A stretch of 64,000 bases of DNA from Paenibacillus xylanexedens (GTDB lineage Bacteria; Bacillota; Bacilli; Paenibacillales; Paenibacillaceae): assembly GCF_007676705.1 (NCBI RefSeq), contig NZ_VEBF01000002.1, positions 992,001-1,056,000 on the forward strand. The letters are read 5' to 3'. Shown one piece after another: positions 54,806 to 63,103 of this stretch; position 1 is the stretch's first letter, and every line of letters begins with the position of its first letter. The notes below the pieces were generated by a model. The model did no database searches and was not told the DNA's origin. It saw only the letters and a list, made by a program, of their open reading frames with translations. Both the position numbers and the translations under genes were made by a program.

Positions 54806-55804
54806 CTACACCCCCACCGAATAGGCTACACCGATATTATGATCGGTATTGTAATACACGTACACTACACCGTCCATAACAGACACCATCATGGATTGCA
54901 TGTTCGTCGTTTCCCAGGTCAATGCCGGAAAATGTATATCTGAAGGTTTATCCAGCAGCTGTCGAAAGTCTGCGCTGATCCTGGCGATCGCAGGCCGGGC
55001 TACGGTCGCAGCCCCACCTGAAGCATAAGCTGACAACATGCCTAGCCACCACATGCTTCCTTTATACATAAATACACCAGCATTGGATCTCGAAATGTTC
55101 TCTGCCGCAGTTAAAGTGGCATCATTACCACCCAATAATGGTCTGGGATCAGCTAACCAGCAGCGCCCGTCATGAGAATGCCAGATACATTTACGGCCAA
55201 AGTCACCCCCGCCCATCACCGAGAAACCGATCCATTTGCCGCCATTTCTGAAGCATGAGAAGTATCCCGTATGCCCATCACCCGGAAAACCGGGAGGTTT
55301 ATCCAAAATCAAACCCACTCTTGTCCAATTGATCATGTCCACAGATGTCGCAAGTGCGGTTGATTGATTAATCCCCAGCCCGTTTTGTTGATAATACATG
55401 AAGAATAATTGTTCAACATCGTTCCAGATTACAAATGGAGTTTCCGTCGAATTCCCAACCACAGTATCCAGATATACCTGTCCGTGTTTCGTCCATGGTC
55501 CTGTCGGGCTGTTTGAGTAGGCTAGTCCAATTCCTCCGATGTGATTATGATTGGTAGAATACGTGGCATAATAATCCGCCATGGCATCGGGGATAAGCCC
55601 CTTTACCTTGATCGCCCGAAACCAATAGATCGATTGAAGACCCGCCATTACAGCGGTATACATAGGATTGTCCATTTTTTTATCAAATTGAGGCGTGTAC
55701 ATCCGTCGGGATTCTGCATCGCAATAATCATAAGGCGAAGTGAAACTGTTGGCTGTGACATTAGCAGTCTGTTCTGCCTGGATATTTTTTTCAACCATTG
55801 ACAT
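54806..55804 (-). CDS. Five-bladed beta-propeller protein (glycoside hydrolase family 43-like)
   Basis: 332-aa protein with repeated strand motifs typical of GH43/62/68-type propellers: IGLAYSNSPTGPWTKHGQV, QLFFMYYQQNG, SVDMINWTRVG, and KCIWHSHDGRCWL. The catalytic acids of a defined GH43 group could not be placed, so it may bind rather than cut sugar. No signal peptide is visible. ATG 55804 follows AAGGAGG by 9 bases, so the reading frame to 55837 is shortened. It lies 1 base after the 85-aa gene. Confidence 0.6.
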   Translation of the reverse strand: MSMVEKNIQAEQTANVTANSFTSPYDYCDAESRRMYTPQFDKKMDNPMYTAVMAGLQSIYWFRAIKVKGLIPDAMADYYATYSTNHNHIGGIGLAYSNSPTGPWTKHGQVYLDTVVGNSTETPFVIWNDVEQLFFMYYQQNGLGINQSTALATSVDMINWTRVGLILDKPPGFPGDGHTGYFSCFRNGGKWIGFSVMGGGDFGRKCIWHSHDGRCWLADPRPLLGGNDATLTAAENISRSNAGVFMYKGSMWWLGMLSAYASGGAATVARPAIARISADFRQLLDKPSDIHFPALTWETTNMQSMMVSVMDGVVYVYYNTDHNIGVAYSVGV

Positions 55805-55805
55805 G

Positions 55806-56063
55806 TTACACAACCTCCTTAACGTGCAGGGTGACAATGTCCAATGGAGAGAAGAATACTAATTCCGATGTGACTTTTAGTAGATTTGAGAGATCAACAA
55901 CATTACCCATATTCGCAGCCGGCCCCTGAATAACACGAATGATAGAGCGAATGCCTGTATTATATGAATACGCTTTCATTTTGTTAATTCCTTTGCTTTC
56001 CTTACCGTTGTGATCAGTGACTGTCTCTTTCCATGGCATGCCCGGATAATGTTGATCCTTCAT
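55806..56063 (-). CDS. Unknown small protein, first gene of the three-gene operon
   Basis: 85 aa, no signal peptide or recognisable family. MKDQHYPGMPWKETVTDHNG, then hydrophobic strands IRSIIRVIQGP and LVFFSPLDIVTLHVKEVV, look like a compact beta/alpha domain. AGGAGGGA precedes the ATG, and the promoter is at 56094-56123. The last bases of this gene hold the ribosome binding site of the next. Confidence 0.65.
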   Translation of the reverse strand: MKDQHYPGMPWKETVTDHNGKESKGINKMKAYSYNTGIRSIIRVIQGPAANMGNVVDLSNLLKVTSELVFFSPLDIVTLHVKEVV

Positions 56064-56093
56064 ATTAATCCCTCCTATTGTTTTCTCACGATA

Positions 56094-56123
56094 AGTATAT
56101 TCATGAAGTTACCTTTCTGTTAA
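56094..56123 (-). promoter_or_regulatory. Probable promoter of the three-gene operon
   Basis: -35 TTAACA (56118-56123), 18-base spacer and -10 TATACT (56094-56099) on the minus strand, giving a leader of about 25 bases. Confidence 0.55.
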
Positions 56124-56277
56124 AGCATCATACCCATTTTATGGCCCTAATATTCCAAGACTGGTTTGCAAAACAACATAAAATTTTATCCCCTTTTAGA
56201 CTTTTTGAAGGTTATATCTTTCCTTTGAAGGGGAGTGAGTTATGCAACCATCGGTTTGCTTTTGTTAAAATGACTAA

Positions 56278-56309
56278 ACAGGCTAACCAATAACAATTGG
56301 CTAACCTGA
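56278..56309 (-). terminator. Possible terminator downstream of the M1 peptidase gene
   Basis: AGGTTAGCCAAT/ATTGGTTAGCCT stem on the minus strand with only a short T run; about 95 bases after the gene. Apart from it and the promoter at 56094-56123, the 340 bases from 56064 to 56403 show nothing else. Confidence 0.4.
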
Positions 56310-56403
56310 TTAGAGGAAGAAACTGCAATATAGATGTTCTCTTAAACAAGTCTTTTCGTCGTGTCACAAGGGATGCTTTCTTCACGTTTCTAAAGCCAAT
56401 GAC

Positions 56404-58618
56404 TTATTGCTCCGCAAACAATGAAGATATGGGATTCGCTATTTTTTTATTGGATTTCTCCTTGCCTTGGTTGTCCAATAGATTGTATTGGTAAAAATCG
56501 TTAGTGAATCCGATAGACTCCTGTATTTTCAGCTTAAAAGGTTCATATGCTGCATCACTCAGATGATCCTCATTCCAGAAATAGTGAAGCATCAATCGAT
56601 TCTGGTTATAGGGATGTTTGATCACATATGCACCAGCAGCGAGAGGTTCATTCATAGTATTCTTCCAAGGAAAACCTGTCTGTTTCGCCCGATCGATCAT
56701 GCTGGATTTTAAAGCCTGCACCAGACCGTTTGACTTCGCGTTGCCAATTACAATAAGGTTGCTGTTGCCGATCTCTTTTTTCATCTTTTGCTTCAGTTCC
56801 TTGCGATCCCGTATAACGTCGTATTTCACACCGCTCATATCAAGGAATCCGGTCAACTGATGAACCATATTTTCCTGCTGTTTAGCTGCAAGCTTACTCA
56901 CCTGATCGCTGAGCACAATGGTTAATTTCTCGCCCTGAAGTATTTTTTCCATCAATCGATTCATCACTTCATAAGGCAGATCAGGGATCATACTCATGAC
57001 AGTCTGATACTGTAGTTGTAAGATGTCATGCACATAGGCGGCGGTCTCTTCTTGTGATAATTGATATTCCTGCTTTAAGACAAAGTTAGGCTGATATAGG
57101 GCCATCTGCATTTCTGAACGTACTTCTTTACCGAGCACATCTTCAATGGTATGAAGTAGCCCCTCTACCGTTGCATTTTGGTACACGTAGCGTTTGAAAT
57201 ATGTCTTCATCAACTCATCAAATTTCTCTTCACCGACGGAACGGTAAAGCTGATAGATCGCTTGTCTTCCCTTCTGATAATAGACCAGACCGGCCAAATC
57301 TCCTGCCTCATCGTTTGTTGACGCAATGGTCATATCTATGGGTGCAGTATCAAACTGTATGGATCTGAAACCATTTAGCTTGTCTCCCTGTTTCTCAGCA
57401 AAATACACCATGGAGAAATCAGCAAAGCCTTCATCCAGAAAAGATTCTATCTCCGAATTATTACCGATCAACGCATGGAACCACTGATGTGCTATTTCAT
57501 GAACAAATGTTGTATCTTCTTCTGGAACAGCACCGCTTGGAATCTGCCCCATCTGAATTAGCCTCGCATACTCCACAGCGACGCCCTGTACATACGTCTC
57601 GACAATGCGGAACTCGGGATAGGGATACTTGCCATATTTCTCACTATAAAAATCAATAACCTTGAATGCCTGATTAATGTATCGGTCAACCAGCTCTTTC
57701 TTGGAAGGATCATCGTTGGAATAATAATATTCCACCGTCAGACCTTTACGAGTAACGCTCTCCACTTGAAGGTTTGGACTGGCAAAGAAAACAAACTCCC
57801 TTGTATTCTTGGCTACAGCAGAAACAACTTTACGCCCCTGTTCTGTACTGTCTCGAGTGGTGATCATACCCGGCATGGCTACCTGATACTTATCAGGAAT
57901 ATTTAATTGAACATCGAAGTCTGATGAGGTGTAATAATCGCTCTCAAAGGTTCGACTATACGGTGCCTTGTTCCACTGATGCTTAACTTCGTCGTAGACA
58001 GACATCACCGGAAACCAGTGTGCACCATTAATCATATCCTTGTAGTAGGAAATTCGCTGCGACCCGTATGGAATGTTCAGCTGGAATTCCAGTTGGATCG
58101 CTACAGATTCGCCTGGTTGAACGGGCTCTTTCAACTGTACGGTCAACGCTTGGTTTTCCTTGTGGAAATCCAGCGATTGACTATCTGCTGTTACAGCCTG
58201 AATATCGATGCCACCCAGAAAGTCCTCCGCTGTCTTCTCCGGGTGATCTAATCTTTTCATTATGCTGTTGGTACATGCTCGCCTGTGTAGACTTGGAGAG
58301 GTTTGCATCAGCATATGTATGAAGGACCAGCTGCTGGATTGTATCCTTGCTTGTGTTGTGATACGTTACCTTCTCGCTCCCCTGGATTGTCATGTCCTTC
58401 TCATTTAATCGAGCCTGGATCTGGTATTGAATCGGGGTCTGCTCTAGGGTATCTTTCCGTGTGTTATGTACAGCAGATTCTACAGTTCCAGATGTGGGCG
58501 CTGCCTGAGCCGCAGTATAATTCATGTTCACAAGTGGACTTGTTGCCAGCAATAAGGCCAGTGTACCCGCGATCCCTACTCTGGCTATCTTTGATGTAAA
58601 TGGACTTGAATAATTCAT
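56404..58618 (-). pseudogene. M1 family metallopeptidase, broken by a frameshift
   Basis: Two frames together give a secreted gluzincin of about 740 aa. The N-terminal frame (58618 to about 58256) has a signal peptide ending near AAQAAPT and the first beta domain. The C-terminal frame (about 58255 to 56404) has HEIAHQW with a downstream Glu (FLDEGFADFSM) for zinc, and the substrate-side GVAVEYARLIQM. Frames meet at a four-A run (58254-58257 on the plus strand). Dropping one A gives an uninterrupted chain reading ...QQHNERLDHPEKTAED. A sequencing error cannot be excluded. The usual M1 role is N-terminal peptide trimming. Confidence 0.8.
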
Positions 58619-58710
58619 AAGTTCTCTCCTCGTCGTATTCTATGTTGATCTCAAAACCAAGTATAGAAGACGAACCTTACGTTGAATTTATGTTCTATTT
58701 AAATTTTGTT

Positions 58711-58749
58711 TAAAAAAGAGGAGAAGCCTTACATCGTAAAGCTTCTCCT
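58711..58749 (-). terminator. Terminator at the island edge
   Basis: AGGAGAAGC/GCTTCTCCT hairpin followed by CTTTTTT on the minus strand, right after the tRNA-like sequence. Confidence 0.85.
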
Positions 58750-58752
58750 GTA

Positions 58753-58785
58753 TGATCTGTAGTGGGCTCGAACCACTGACCTTAT
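58753..58785 (-). other. tRNA 3'-end-like sequence (candidate attachment site)
   Basis: On the minus strand AGGTC, then AGTGG-TTCGAGC-CCACT (T-arm, 58761-58777), then ACAGATCA looks like the variable loop, T-arm and acceptor of a tRNA. No anticodon or D-arm is present and no CCA is encoded. It sits 12 bases after the recombinase stop codon and 4 bases before a terminator, as an integration remnant would. The tRNA cannot be named. Confidence 0.4.
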
Positions 58786-58789
58786 TCTC

Positions 58790-58969
58790 TCAGAAATTGA
58801 GTTCTTCGTTTCCATACTCTCTCTGAATAGATGACCGGAGTAGTTCTTTTAATCTACCCTTGATTTCAACCAATATTTTATCTTTACTAATATAGACCAC
58901 TTCTAGCAATATACTTAACATCATTTTCTTCTTTTCTGTAGAAGCTGTTTTAAATACATCCTGCCAAAC
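58790..58969 (-). pseudogene. C-terminal fragment of a large serine recombinase
   Basis: The minus strand reads VWQDVFKTASTEKKKMMLSI and on to NEELNF and a stop: the helical C-terminal end of a recombinase. It belongs to the gene at 63104-64000. Both sides carry the same GTTTGG (CCAAAC on the plus strand, 58964-58969 and 63098-63103) and joining them there gives an open frame, DYLPVW followed by QDVFKTAS. An ATG at 58987 opens a 65-aa frame but part of it is insert sequence. Confidence 0.75.
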
Positions 58970-58977
58970 GTATTGCA
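58964..58977. repeat. Left target duplications of the nested insertions
   Basis: CCAAAC (58964-58969; partner 63098-63103) followed directly by GTATTGCA (58970-58977; partner 61408-61415). Each pair flanks one of the two insertions. Confidence 0.75.
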
Positions 58978-59286
58978 CAGGGGTCATCCTTTTTAGGTTC
59001 CACTGTTATCTGCAATGGTGTAGTAGTTTATATAGGCTTTCACCTCTCGTTTAACCTCTTCTAGGGTAGTGCAGTTTTTCGGAGAAATTCACCCCCTTAA
59101 AATGGCCAAAGAACGACTCCTGCATGAGATAAAAGGTTACGATTAATTACATAACTATTAAAATGAGCTCTGTAAATATGCAAATTTTTATATTCACTTT
59201 GTTAAGATCATGGTCAAATATAACAGTAGTAGAGACAAGGTTATAAACAAGGTTTAAGTGCAAGTTCGTCTTAGGCCAAGAGCAAC

Positions 59287-59306
59287 GGGGGGGGGGGGGG
59301 GGGGGG
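59287..59306. repeat. 20-base G homopolymer
   Basis: An uninterrupted run of 20 G in AT-rich sequence, about 140 bases upstream of the toxin promoter. The surrounding 58978-59554 has no convincing gene. Confidence 0.85.
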
Positions 59307-59444
59307 TTAGAGTTGGTGTCTTATTCGACTCCTTAGTTCGTTTGCCAGTTAGACTAGTTTGATAATGGATAAATATGTAATAATTTTATATATAAATTTT
59401 TTTATGTTTTAAATTCCATAACATGAAATAAATTATATTTATTG

Positions 59445-59473
59445 TTGATAAATACTATTTTTTAGTATATATT
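59445..59473 (+). promoter_or_regulatory. Probable toxin promoter with spacer palindrome
   Basis: TTGATA, 17-base spacer and TATATT. The spacer holds an ATACTA/TAGTAT palindrome that could be an operator. Confidence 0.55.
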
Positions 59474-59554
59474 TACAATATATGAGAAAAAGGAGGTTAG
59501 CTTAGTTTTTAGTTTTTTCAAAACACACTATAAAAAAGGGAGATATCCAATACA

Positions 59555-60409
59555 ATGTTACTTAAAAGAAATTTTGTAAAATTCTTGGCAACATTCCTTG
59601 TATTTGTTCTTGTTAGTGTAGGTGTGATTACTCCATCTAATGTTAAAGCTCAGAATAACAACATCACAACGGAGTTAGATGGTGTTGAGGTTGTGGTTAA
59701 TAATGAGCAAGAGATTAGATTGAAAACTGAGATTGATGGTGTTGTTGGTATATTAGTTCAAGATAAGGAGACATTGGAGACTACTCTTACTACATATGAA
59801 GAATCAAAACTTACGCCTGTTTCCTTAATGTCTGTTGAATCTATTGATAATAATCTTGTAGAACAATATGCTTTAACAATCGATGATTATTCAACAAGGT
59901 TTGGTGCAACTATAACATATGAGGATGAGGAAACAGGACAGAAGTCAACTATCAGTAATAATGATTCAGTTATTCAACCAATGATGGTAATTTTAGCTCC
60001 TCTTGTGCAAATAGTGGGCGCTAAGCTAATAGAATCACTTCTTCTTATTGCTGCTGTCATTATTATCAATCATATTGAATTTGCAAGAACAGATGAAATT
60101 GCAATGAACTTGAGAAATAAAAGAGAGTACGACCATTACTACGCTAAAATAATGCAAGGTGATGTATGGATTGGACCTTCTATCTCCTTAAGTAATGCGG
60201 CTTTGAGATTAAAATCATTTAATGGAGATTCTACAATTACTGGTAATGATGTATGGTCAACAACTTTATCGGGAGCAGCTAAGGTTGCTGAGCGAGCTGG
60301 TGGAGGTAAAGAGGCAGTTGGCCCTGAAATTCATGGTGGAGGTCTTGGGTTTGGTTACTATTACCATTTCCATACATGGAACAGAGTTGGTGGTCACTCG
60401 TTCTTCTAA
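59555..60409 (+). CDS. Secreted putative toxin, SAR2788-like
   Basis: 284-aa protein with a signal peptide (MLLKRNFVKFLATFLVFVLV, cleavage after VKAQ near 33), a Thr/Glu-rich beta region to about 140, a hydrophobic helix at about 146-172 (ILAPLVQIVGAKLIESLLL), and a C-terminal domain at about 190-284 ending VGPEIHGGGLGFGYYYHF then HTWNRVGGHSFF. This end resembles the SAR2788 family of putative toxins, which I recall being named from an S. aureus protein. His, Glu and Tyr-rich motifs suggest an enzymatic or metal site; activity is unknown. AAAGGGAG precedes the ATG at 12 bases. GC content is lower than in the flanking chromosome. Confidence 0.6.
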   Translation: MLLKRNFVKFLATFLVFVLVSVGVITPSNVKAQNNNITTELDGVEVVVNNEQEIRLKTEIDGVVGILVQDKETLETTLTTYEESKLTPVSLMSVESIDNNLVEQYALTIDDYSTRFGATITYEDEETGQKSTISNNDSVIQPMMVILAPLVQIVGAKLIESLLLIAAVIIINHIEFARTDEIAMNLRNKREYDHYYAKIMQGDVWIGPSISLSNAALRLKSFNGDSTITGNDVWSTTLSGAAKVAERAGGGKEAVGPEIHGGGLGFGYYYHFHTWNRVGGHSFF

Positions 60410-60424
60410 TATTATAGAAATAAG

Positions 60425-60461
60425 TAGAAGCAGTGTTCAAACACTGCTTCTATGGTTTTTT
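60425..60461 (+). terminator. Terminator between the toxin gene and its downstream gene
   Basis: TAGAAGCAGTGT/ACACTGCTTCTA hairpin followed by TGGTTTTTTC. Read-through would be needed to express the next gene from the toxin promoter. Confidence 0.85.
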
Positions 60462-60494
60462 CTGATTAAATTTATTCTAGAGGTGGTAACGCGA

Positions 60495-61097
60495 ATGAAA
60501 GACTTTAAACAGCTAAACTCTAAATTAACAAAGTATTTAGATGAATTCACTTTATCTTGTAGTGACGATGATCTAGTCGATTTAAAGTCTGATCTCATTA
60601 ATTATAGAGATAACAAGGATCAAGCGACAAAAAGTAAAATTCAAAGTAAGATGGATTTAATAGGTAAACCGTACTCAAAACTGGCTACTCTTTTTACCAC
60701 AGCGAGTAATCAATACGTGCATAACTTAATGCCGGAGCTATCATCAATAGGTGACATTAGGCACTGTTTAATAATAGATGATAAATATTCGAATATTCTC
60801 AACAAGCTATGTCAAACTGTGGTTAGCTCCTTATCCAAAAATTTCAAGTCAAAAATTTTGATCGATGAAAAGTTATCATTAGTCGTTTTTATTGAGATTT
60901 TAAATTCAATCCTAATTGTAATAGACAATATAGTGAGAAATGTTGAATCTATTCCTACAACTTATGAAATCGAGAATTATATAACAAATCTAGTACAAGA
61001 GGAAAGAAAGCATTTAATATACAACGTGAAGGATTCCGAAAAATTATTTGATAAATACTTGAAGTTATTGGATGAGTTAGACACTCATACACTTTGA
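60495..61097 (+). CDS. Unknown helical protein downstream of the toxin, possible immunity partner
   Basis: 200-aa cytoplasmic protein, no signal peptide, mostly alpha-helical with charged surfaces (MKDFKQLNSKLTKYLDEF; CSDDDLVDLKSDLINYRDN; LVQEERKHLIYNVKDSEKLF). No family recognised. It lies 85 bases after the toxin stop, on the same strand and inside the same cassette, which is why an immunity role is proposed. ATG 60495 has AGAGGTGG 8 bases upstream; the longer frame from 60222 overlaps the toxin gene and is rejected. Confidence 0.65.
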   Translation: MKDFKQLNSKLTKYLDEFTLSCSDDDLVDLKSDLINYRDNKDQATKSKIQSKMDLIGKPYSKLATLFTTASNQYVHNLMPELSSIGDIRHCLIIDDKYSNILNKLCQTVVSSLSKNFKSKILIDEKLSLVVFIEILNSILIVIDNIVRNVESIPTTYEIENYITNLVQEERKHLIYNVKDSEKLFDKYLKLLDELDTHTL

Positions 61098-61415
61098 ATT
61101 TAATACTTTGATGATAAGAGAACGCATTCGATATATAATAGCAATGATTATAAACTAAGCCGTTCATGTATTTGAAATAAGGCCATGATTGCTTGTATAA
61201 ATTTCTCCCAATTTTGTTGTCTAGTAGCTCTATAATTGACATTTTATTGAGGAGGACAAACTTATTAAGCTAGAATAAATAAAGAATTTTTTATGATTAA
61301 CACAGAATTAGTCATTAAACTAAACGGGAAACGTTAGTTCAATAAAAAACTCACCCGGATAAAAATCGGTAAAAGGGCATCTACACTGCTTCTAGAAGAT
61401 GATCTCTGTATTGCA
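61098..61415. other. Gene-free stretch at the right end of the toxin cassette
   Basis: AT-rich sequence ending in the cassette's right end (AGATGATCTCT) and the GTATTGCA repeat. A weak hairpin (AACTAAACG/CGTTAGTT, 61318-61339) is the only other feature seen. Confidence 0.5.
61408..61415. repeat. Right copy of the 8-bp cassette duplication GTATTGCA
   Basis: Identical to 58970-58977 and directly abutting the IS1182-type left end. Confidence 0.75.
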
Positions 61416-61446
61416 GGAGGCCACTGAAAAAGTCCAACATCTATAA

Positions 61447-61486
61447 ACAGATATCCCTCCTCATTTTTTTGAGGAGGGATATCTGT
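61447..61486. terminator. Insulating stem upstream of the transposase gene
   Basis: ACAGATATCCCTCCTCA/TGAGGAGGGATATCTGT palindrome with a T-rich loop; likely blocks read-through into the element. Confidence 0.75.
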
Positions 61487-61528
61487 TCTCCTGTATAATT
61501 AAATGATTAATTTCAGGTGGTGTCTCGG

Positions 61529-62990
61529 ATGATTTCAAACCAACAATCTCTTAACCTTAGTCCATTTATGGCCATATACGATATCGTCGTACCTAAAGAT
61601 AATATGCTTCGTCAAATAAATGATCTCGTAGATTTTTCATTTGTTCATGTAGAATTGCAGCATAAATACTGCCTCGACAATGGTCGCAATGCAGTGCCTC
61701 CCATTCGAATGTTCAAATACCTATTGTTGAAATCCATTTTCGATGTATCCGATGTGGATGTTGTGGAACGTTCTAAATATGACATGTCCTTTAAGTACTT
61801 TTTAGATATGGCACCTGAAGACGAAGTCATTAATCCTAGTTCACTAACAAAGTTTCGCAGGCTTCGCTTGAAAGATGTGAACCTGCTCGACATACTTATT
61901 CAAAAGACCGTGGAGATCGCGTTGGAAAAAGAAATTATCAAAAGCAGCGCAATTATTGTGGATGCCACCCATACGAAAGCACGATTTAATCAGCTATCAC
62001 CCAAAGAAATATTAATGCAAAAGTCTAAGTTGTTGAGAAAATCCGTTTACAAGATCGATGAAAAAATGAAGGATAAATTCCCACCGAAAACAACGACGAA
62101 CGAATTGTCTGATGAACTGGACTATTGCCAAAAAGTTATAGATGCAGTAGAAAAAGAAGAATCCCTCCGTGAATACCCAAAGGTGAAAGAAAAGCTGAAC
62201 TACTTAAAAGAAATCGTAGCTGATCACCATGAGCACTTTCAACTCAGCAATGATCCAGATGCACGCATAAGTCACAAAACGGCAGACTCCTCGTTCTTCG
62301 GCTACAAAACACATCTTGCTATGAATGAAGAACGAATTATTACAGCTGCGGTGGTTACGACTGGTGAGAAAAGTGATGGAAAACAACTTCAAACTCTCAT
62401 TGAAAAAAGTCGTGACACAGGTATGAAGATCGATACCGTCATTGGAGATACTGCCTATTCTGAAAAAGATAATATTCAATATGCCAATCACAACGAATTA
62501 CAATTAATATCAAAATTAAACCCTAATATCACACAAGGAACTCGTAAAAAAGAAGATGAATTTGAGTTTAATAAAGATGCAGGTATGTACGTTTGTAAAG
62601 CTAGACATTTGGCGATTCAAAGAGCGCGTACAGGTAAGAAAGGTATGAATAATAACCAAAAGAATACCTACATGTTTGACATTGAAAAATGCAAAGTATG
62701 CCCAATGAAAGACGGGTGCTATAAAGAAGGTGCGAAAAGTAAAACCTATTCTGTAACCATCAAATCGAACCGAACATAAGGAACATGAGGCATTTCAAAA
62801 TAGCGATGGTTTCAAAGAAAAATCGAAAGAACGTTATAAAATTGAAGCAAAAAATAGTGAACTCAAGCATAGACACGGGTATGATGTTGCATCGTCCTCG
62901 GGTCTTGTTGGCATGCAAATGCAAGGTGCCATGGCCATATTTACTGTTAATCTCAAGCGAATCATTACACTCATAAAAGCCTCAAAGTAA
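61529..62990 (+). pseudogene. IS1182 family transposase, frameshifted
   Basis: DDE transposase in two frames. Frame 1 (61529 to about 62770) has MISNQQSLNLSPFMAIYDIV, IIVDATHTKARF with a catalytic Asp near residue 150, and TVIGDTAYSEKDN with the second Asp near 310. Frame 2 runs from about 62775 to the stop at 62988-62990 and contains KNSELKHRHGYDVASSSG, the region with the catalytic Glu, and GAMAIFTVNLKRI. An extra A near 62770 (TCGAACCGAAC) shifts the frame, so the single-frame product (to 62779) lacks the Glu. AGGTGG precedes ATG 61529. Confidence 0.8.
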
Positions 62991-63002
62991 AAGGATAAAG
63001 AG

Positions 63003-63046
63003 AAAGGCTATATTCCGTTCCAATATGAACGAAATATAGCCTTTTT
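63003..63046 (+). terminator. Terminator after the transposase gene
   Basis: AAAGGCTATATT/AATATAGCCTTT hairpin with T run. Confidence 0.85.
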
Positions 63047-63097
63047 GATTTAAAATAAATCTTAACAAATTAAAAACGCAAGTTTTTCAGTGGCCTC

Positions 63098-63103
63098 CCA
63101 AAC
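63098..63103. repeat. Right copy of the CCAAAC duplication
   Basis: Partner of 58964-58969; marks where the insert entered the recombinase gene. Confidence 0.7.

Larger units (their letters stand above)
58978..61407 (+). mobile_element. Transposase-less cassette carrying the putative toxin gene pair
   Basis: 2,430 bp flanked by GTATTGCA on both sides. Near its ends are related inverted sequences: TCTTCTAGGGTAGTGCAG (59057-59074) against TCTTCTAGAAGCAGTGTAG (reverse strand, starting near 61399), and AGGGGTCATCCT at the left against AGAGATCATCTT at the right. No transposase remains; it could be a decayed insertion sequence (8-bp duplications are typical of the IS256, ISL3 and IS6 families) whose core was replaced, or a passive cassette. 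The interior holds genes 59555-60409 and 60495-61097. Confidence 0.55.
61416..63097 (+). mobile_element. IS1182-type insertion sequence
   Basis: About 1.68 kb with matched ends: GGAGGCCACTGAAAAA at 61416-61431 and its inverse TTTTTCAGTGGCCTCC at 63083-63098. Inside are a strong stem upstream of the transposase (61447-61486), one transposase gene (frameshifted) and a terminator. The right end abuts the recombinase at CCAAAC (63098-63103), which matches 58964-58969. The true left end may include the GTATTGCA bases. Confidence 0.8.

Noticed and set aside
56078..56494. Plus-strand reading frames downstream of the M1 peptidase
   Set aside because: No ribosome binding sites, AT-rich and partly antisense to real genes.
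58711..58790. Intact tRNA gene
   Set aside because: Only the T-arm and acceptor-like end are present; no anticodon or D-arm.
60222..60494. Upstream extension of the toxin-partner gene
   Set aside because: Overlaps the toxin gene in another frame; a good ribosome binding site supports ATG 60495.
61098..61345. Possible further small gene or regulatory RNA after the partner gene
   Set aside because: Only a 14-codon frame and a weak hairpin; nothing supported.
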